From Barnesiella merdipullorum (GTDB lineage Bacteria > Bacteroidota > Bacteroidia > Bacteroidales > Barnesiellaceae): DNA of 64,000 nucleotides. The stretch is from contig DXBT01000031.1 of assembly GCA_019116365.1 (NCBI GenBank), positions 1 to 64,000 of the forward strand, read 5' to 3'. Made by a program: the position numbers and the translations under genes. How positions within the stretch are numbered: the stretch's first letter is position 1; each line of letters begins with the position of its first letter. This document shows positions 60,120 through 64,000 of the stretch, in pieces. The notes below the pieces were generated by a model. The model had not been told where the DNA came from, made no database searches, and was given only the letters and a program-made list of their open reading frames with translations.

Positions 60120-61310
60120 CTATCGCAACTTATATTTTTCGAAATGGGCCGCTGTTTTGAACCTGAAGAGCAGGTAACCGATAGCACATAATACACAAGA
60201 GGTTATATAGGCTGTAGCGTAGTTGGTTATCTCGGCTATCTGTCCGCCAATGAGCACCCCAAGACCCACACCCAGGTCCCAGGCCGTGAGGTAGGTCGAG
60301 TTGGCCGTTCCCCGCTGGTTGTTGGGCGCAAGGTTGATAAACATGGTCTGGTAGGCGGGGCAGATGCATCCATAGCCCAACCCCAGCACTACGGCGGCAC
60401 CATAGTAGCCCCACTCGTTACGCACACTCACGAATATGAGATACCCGAGCAACGACAACAGCATGCCCACGAAGATGTTGCGGGTGACGTATCCCCGGTT
60501 GAGCCATTGGCCCGAGGCGAGTCGCGACAAGATGAGCCCCACGGCAAGCAAAATGAAGAAGAAGCCGGCCCCCGACTCTATGCCCAACTCCTCCTTGCCA
60601 TAGACGGCAAGATAGGTCGAGAGAACTCCATAGCTGAACGAGTAGAAGATGAGGGTGACCGCCTCGGGCATCCCCTTCAACAACAGGAACCGGTCGAGCG
60701 AGACGGGCGGTTTCTCGGGCACCGGGTCGCGACGATAGGGCATCTTGATGGTCGAGACACACACCAGTCCAATCGTAGCCGATATCATCGAAAGCAAAAA
60801 TATGTAATCGAAGTTGGCATAGGCATCGTGTATGTAGAGCGAGAGGGTGGGCCCAATGGCCATGGCCAGGTTGTTGCTCACCCCGTAGTAACCTATCCCC
60901 TCGCCTCGCCGGGAGGAGGGCATCACATCGATGGCCACCGTGCTGTTCGAGACGGTGAGCAGGCCAAACGCAATACCGTGTCCTGCCCGAATAATGGCAA
61001 ACAGGAGCAGAGTGCCCGCCAACAGATAGCCGCCAAAAAAGAGCAGGAATACAAAATAGCAAATGAGCAGCAACCGCTTGCGGGGAAAGGTATCGACCAT
61101 ATACCCGGCAAAGGGACGTATCATGAGGGCGGTGATGGTATAGGACGAGAGGATGAAACCGGCCGTGGAACGGCTGGCAGCAAAGGCCTCGCTCAAATAC
61201 ATGGGCAACACCGGCAACAACAGATAAAAAGCAAAAAAGAGCAGAAAGTTCCCGGCCACCACGACACAGAAACTGGGGGTCCACAGCTTGTCTTTAGCCA
61301 CTTTTTCCAT
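60120..61310 (-). CDS. Major facilitator family transporter
   Basis: A 396-residue protein with 12 hydrophobic segments. The loop RPFAGYMVDTFPRKRLLL between segments 2 and 3 is the MFS signature, and GHGIAFGLLTVSNSTVAIDVMPSSRRGEG follows (in part; segment 4 and loop). The general drug/sugar efflux-type profile does not identify a substrate. It starts 15 bases after the miaB stop, so it is probably co-transcribed. Confidence 0.85.
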   Translation of the reverse strand: MEKVAKDKLWTPSFCVVVAGNFLLFFAFYLLLPVLPMYLSEAFAASRSTAGFILSSYTITALMIRPFAGYMVDTFPRKRLLLICYFVFLLFFGGYLLAGTLLLFAIIRAGHGIAFGLLTVSNSTVAIDVMPSSRRGEGIGYYGVSNNLAMAIGPTLSLYIHDAYANFDYIFLLSMISATIGLVCVSTIKMPYRRDPVPEKPPVSLDRFLLLKGMPEAVTLIFYSFSYGVLSTYLAVYGKEELGIESGAGFFFILLAVGLILSRLASGQWLNRGYVTRNIFVGMLLSLLGYLIFVSVRNEWGYYGAAVVLGLGYGCICPAYQTMFINLAPNNQRGTANSTYLTAWDLGVGLGVLIGGQIAEITNYATAYITSCVLCAIGYLLFRFKTAAHFEKYKLR

Positions 61311-61325
61311 GGGTCTCTCGCGATT

Positions 61326-62696
61326 TTAGTCCAACGCTTCGCCCAGTAGGGTGGCCGACGAGGCGTCGGTAACCCTTACCTGCACAAACTGACCGATGCG
61401 GTGGTTGCCCTTGTCGAAAACGACCACCTTGTTTTGTGAGGTGCGTCCGAAGAGTTGCTCGCGCGAACGCTTCGAGAAACCCTCGACCAGGACCTCAAAC
61501 TCGTGTCCGATATCGCGGCGGTTGCTCTCGAGCGAAAGCTCGTTCTGCAAGTCGATCATGCGTTGCAGACGGGCAATCTTCACCTCCTCGGGCACATCGT
61601 CGGGCAGGTGCTTCGAGGCGTAGGTACCGGGGCGCTCGGAGTATTTAAAGAGGAACGACGAGTCGAAACCCACCTCGCGCATGAGCGAGAGAGTCTCTTC
61701 AAAATCCTCCTCGGTCTCGGAGTGGAACCCGCTGAACATGTCGGTCGTGATACCACAACCGGGCAGGATACGGCGGATGGCGGCAATGCGGTCGAGATAC
61801 CACTCGCGGGTATATTTGCGGTTCATCAGTTTCAAAATGCGGTTGCTCCCCGACTGTACCGGCAGGTGTATATGACGGCACAAATTGGGCCAGGCCGCCA
61901 TCACATGCAGGGTCTCGTCGCTCATATCCTTGGGGTGCGAAGTGGTGAAACGCACCCGCATCTCACCGGCAGCCTGAGCTACCATCGCCAAAAGGGCGGG
62001 AAAATCGACCACCGTACCGTCGGCCCGTTCGTAACGATAGGAGTTGACATTCTGCCCCAGCAGAGTCACCTCTTTAAACCCTTTGGCCTTGAGGTCGGCC
62101 AACTCGCCCAGAATACTCTCGGGTTCGCGGCTGCGTTCACGTCCGCGGGTATAGGGCACAATACAATAGGAACAGAAGTTGTTGCACCCCCGCATGATGG
62201 AGATAAACCCCGAGATGCGGTTCAACCCGATGCGCGAGGGAATAACCTGACGATAGGTCTCGGTAGTCGATAGCTCGACATTCACCGCCTTCTCGCCTCG
62301 CTCGGCAGCCCCCACGAGGTTGGGCAGGTCGAGGTAAGAGTCGGGGCCAGCCACTAGATCGACACCGTTTTCGGTCACAAGCCGTTCGCGCACCCGCTCG
62401 GCCATACAACCCAACACCCCCACAACCAGGGGTTTGTGATGCTTGCGCAACGACTGGAAGTAGGCCAGGCGCGAAAGTACCTTCTGCTCGGCATTGTCGC
62501 GAATCGAGCAGGTATTGACAAAAATGGCATCGGCCTCTTCGATGCTATCGCAAAGGGTATAACCGGCCATCTGCATAATCGACGCAACCACCTCGCTGTC
62601 GGCCACATTCATCTGGCAACCATAGGTTTCGATAAACAATTTTTTCTCGGCCACCGGCTGTGCAGCCAATGTCTCATTGTTTGCTATATTTTTCAT
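61326..62696 (-). CDS. miaB: tRNA 2-methylthio-N6-isopentenyladenosine methylthiotransferase
   Basis: Radical SAM enzyme that adds a methylthio group to i6A37. The 456-residue product has the N-terminal UPF0004 domain with cysteines in YGCQMNVADSE, NTCSIRDNAEQ and LGCMAER, the radical-SAM cluster motif CNNFCSYC near residue 173, the SGSNRILKLMNRKY segment and a C-terminal TRAM domain (from about 395). First gene of the pair with the MFS transporter. Confidence 0.97.
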   Translation of the reverse strand: MKNIANNETLAAQPVAEKKLFIETYGCQMNVADSEVVASIMQMAGYTLCDSIEEADAIFVNTCSIRDNAEQKVLSRLAYFQSLRKHHKPLVVGVLGCMAERVRERLVTENGVDLVAGPDSYLDLPNLVGAAERGEKAVNVELSTTETYRQVIPSRIGLNRISGFISIMRGCNNFCSYCIVPYTRGRERSREPESILGELADLKAKGFKEVTLLGQNVNSYRYERADGTVVDFPALLAMVAQAAGEMRVRFTTSHPKDMSDETLHVMAAWPNLCRHIHLPVQSGSNRILKLMNRKYTREWYLDRIAAIRRILPGCGITTDMFSGFHSETEEDFEETLSLMREVGFDSSFLFKYSERPGTYASKHLPDDVPEEVKIARLQRMIDLQNELSLESNRRDIGHEFEVLVEGFSKRSREQLFGRTSQNKVVVFDKGNHRIGQFVQVRVTDASSATLLGEALD

Positions 62697-62901
62697 TCTG
62701 TACGATTTTTTCTACATTTAATTTTAATTTATCAACAAAATCAACAAAAAAGTAATATTTTCTTTTTCAAAATTTGTTTTTTAAAAAATAATTATTTTCT
62801 TTGCAAACACATTACATGAAATTTTTTCATAGTTAAGGTTTAGGTTAAATCGGCTAAGAGTTGTTGAGAAACAGCTCTTAGTTATTTATAGAGCCCCAAA
62901 A

Positions 62902-62933
62902 TTTGGAAGATTCTCAATAATACTCTATATTTG
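62902..62933 (+). promoter_or_regulatory. Promoter of the membrane-anchored protein gene
   Basis: TTTG (62902-62905), 20-base spacer, TATATTTG (62926-62933): perfect match, 23 bases before the ATG. Confidence 0.75.
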
Positions 62934-62955
62934 AGGACAAAAATACAAAAAAGAG

Positions 62956-63582
62956 ATGGATTTTTCAGAGATAATCGTCGCCATAATCATCGGGCTGGTC
63001 ATTCTCGCCATCAATACCCTGGGCTCTAAGAAGCAACAAAGCTCTCGAAATCAACCCAGAAGACAGCCCGGTCAAAGCCCGTTTCCCGAAGAGTCCACTT
63101 CTAAAGAAGATGACGAGGAGGAATGGGGCTCCCCTCGCACTAAAACCTTAGACGAAATTTTTCAAGAATTGCGCCGCGCCCGCGAAGAGGAGGAACAAAG
63201 GAAGATGGCCCGCGAGGAGGACGATTACATACCTCGCTCTCCCCAAAGAAGAGTCGCTTCTCACCCCCAACCGCAGCCGGTACAGGCACGCACCCCATCC
63301 AGGCCACAACCCTTAGAGCGACGACAGCCTCAAACAGAGTGGCGGCCCAAGCCTTACCCGACAGAAAAAACTGTCGAGGAGAAAGTCCAGGCTCAGCCAC
63401 CGACTCAGGTTTCGACACCAGCCGAAGAAGGAGAATCGGTTTTTGCCCACACGGCACAACCACAACTCTCGGCACTGCTGTCACAAACCAACGAGCCCAA
63501 CGACGTGGCCGCCATAGATGTGAGCGATATAGACTGGCGCAAGGCGATAATCGCGTCGGAAATACTGAATCGAAAGTATTGA
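62956..63582 (+). CDS. Membrane-anchored protein of unknown function
   Basis: A 208-residue protein with one N-terminal membrane segment (IIVAIIIGLVILAINTL), then a long charged and proline-rich, probably disordered region (about 25-165, rich in Gln, Arg, Glu and Pro), and a C-terminal block DIDWRKAIIASEILNRKY. The tail is hydrophobic-amphipathic and looks like a conserved peptide from other Bacteroidales; it may be a docking motif. No enzymatic domain. It has its own promoter and lies 58 bases before the CoA-transferase gene. Confidence 0.68.
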   Translation: MDFSEIIVAIIIGLVILAINTLGSKKQQSSRNQPRRQPGQSPFPEESTSKEDDEEEWGSPRTKTLDEIFQELRRAREEEEQRKMAREEDDYIPRSPQRRVASHPQPQPVQARTPSRPQPLERRQPQTEWRPKPYPTEKTVEEKVQAQPPTQVSTPAEEGESVFAHTAQPQLSALLSQTNEPNDVAAIDVSDIDWRKAIIASEILNRKY

Positions 63583-63640
63583 TACAGAAGAACACCTTAA
63601 CCTTGAAATATCTCAAAAAACAACAAAATTTATCTTGGAT

Positions 63641-64000
63641 ATGGCATTTAATATTCTTACCGCCGAAGAAGCGGCTCAATTCATTCACCACAACGATAAT
63701 GTGGGATTTAGCGGTTTTACCGCAGCAGGTACCCCCAAAGTAGTCCCTGTCGCTCTCGCCCAACGGGCCGAAGCCGAACATGCTGCCGGTCGCCCCTTTC
63801 AGATAGGGGTCTATACGGGAGCTTCGACCAGCGACTATGTCGATGGTGCCCTCACCCGTGCCAAAGCAATCAAAAGCCGCACCCCTTATCAATCGCACAA
63901 AGATACCCGTGCGGCTGTCAATAATAACGAAATTGCCTACTTCGACATGCACTTGTCGCACCTGTCGCAAAGCCTTCGCTACGGATTCCTGGGCAAGGTG
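63641..64000 (+). CDS. Acetyl-CoA hydrolase/transferase, partial
   Basis: The first 120 codons of an acetyl-CoA hydrolase/transferase family protein cut by the window end. The opening MAFNILTAEEAAQFI, DNVGFSGFTAAGTPKVVP and YTGASTSDYVDGALTRA match succinyl-CoA:acetate CoA-transferases (Cat1-like). Such an enzyme would exchange CoA between succinate and acetate in fermentation, consistent with the carbon flow through PEP carboxykinase to succinate in this order. The ATG at 63641 is taken as start. No frameshift in the visible part. Confidence 0.85.
   Translation, partial: MAFNILTAEEAAQFIHHNDNVGFSGFTAAGTPKVVPVALAQRAEAEHAAGRPFQIGVYTGASTSDYVDGALTRAKAIKSRTPYQSHKDTRAAVNNNEIAYFDMHLSHLSQSLRYGFLGKV

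Noticed and set aside
1..64000. CRISPR array, prophage, insertion sequence, tRNA or rRNA genes
   Set aside because: No regularly spaced repeats, transposase or phage-like genes, or tRNA T-loop patterns were seen on reading both strands.

Overview
The window is a stretch of chromosome from a Bacteroidales bacterium (phylum Bacteroidota). The evidence is internal. Promoters follow the Bacteroidota pattern TTTG, about 20 bases, then TAnnTTTG. Genes lack obvious Shine-Dalgarno sites. Families typical of the order occur: BACON/DUF4595 lipoprotein, NigD-like lipoprotein, DUF3098, DUF3467, DUF3843, split LysO and an ATP-type PEP carboxykinase. The genus cannot be fixed from sequence alone; a Barnesiella-like gut member is a guess. 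The region is mostly core genome. I saw no insertion sequence, prophage, CRISPR array, tRNA or rRNA.

Layout. 0.4-3.8 kb: sugar-phosphate transporter, nanE and a phosphohexomutase in one operon. 3.9-15 kb (minus): topA, then an operon mutS - U32 protein - large TPR protein - outer-membrane barrel. 15-20 kb (minus): CotH-kinase-like protein, a small protein with a T9SS-like tail, YifB/ComM ATPase and a DUF4369 lipoprotein. 20-23.3 kb: pldA, metK with a SAM-II-like riboswitch, folK. 23.3-28.3 kb: a structured 300-nt leader and a tandem AAA protein whose first AAA module looks dead, a GHL10-type glycosyl hydrolase and an acyltransferase, the last two each driven by a copy of a ~60-bp promoter repeat. 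28.6-34.7 kb: a secreted cysteine-rich protein, the two-gene lysine exporter, and argS - Bax inhibitor-1 family - cysS. 34.7-41 kb: SulP transporter, a GNAT-like protein, upp, pckA, DUF456 protein. 41.4-45 kb: tcdA - lolD - nigD-like - DUF3467 - DUF3843. 45-48.2 kb: nrdG and nrdD under a cobalamin riboswitch. 48.5-55.9 kb: a BACON lipoprotein, then a four-gene secreted/outer-membrane operon of unknown function. 56-60 kb: ftsX - DUF3098 - uppP - truB - queA. 60-62.7 kb: miaB and an MFS transporter. 63-64 kb: a membrane-anchored protein and the start of a CoA-transferase.

The strongest candidates for something undescribed are the 50.0-55.9 kb operon (LPP20-like proteins, PEGA repeats on a beta-barrel, transglutaminase-like protein) with its own promoter and terminator; the AAA protein with a degenerate first module behind a structured leader; and the 23-cysteine secreted protein at 28.6 kb. 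The best-supported regulatory findings are the two riboswitches. The cobalamin switch on class III ribonucleotide reductase predicts a B12-dependent reductase elsewhere in the genome.
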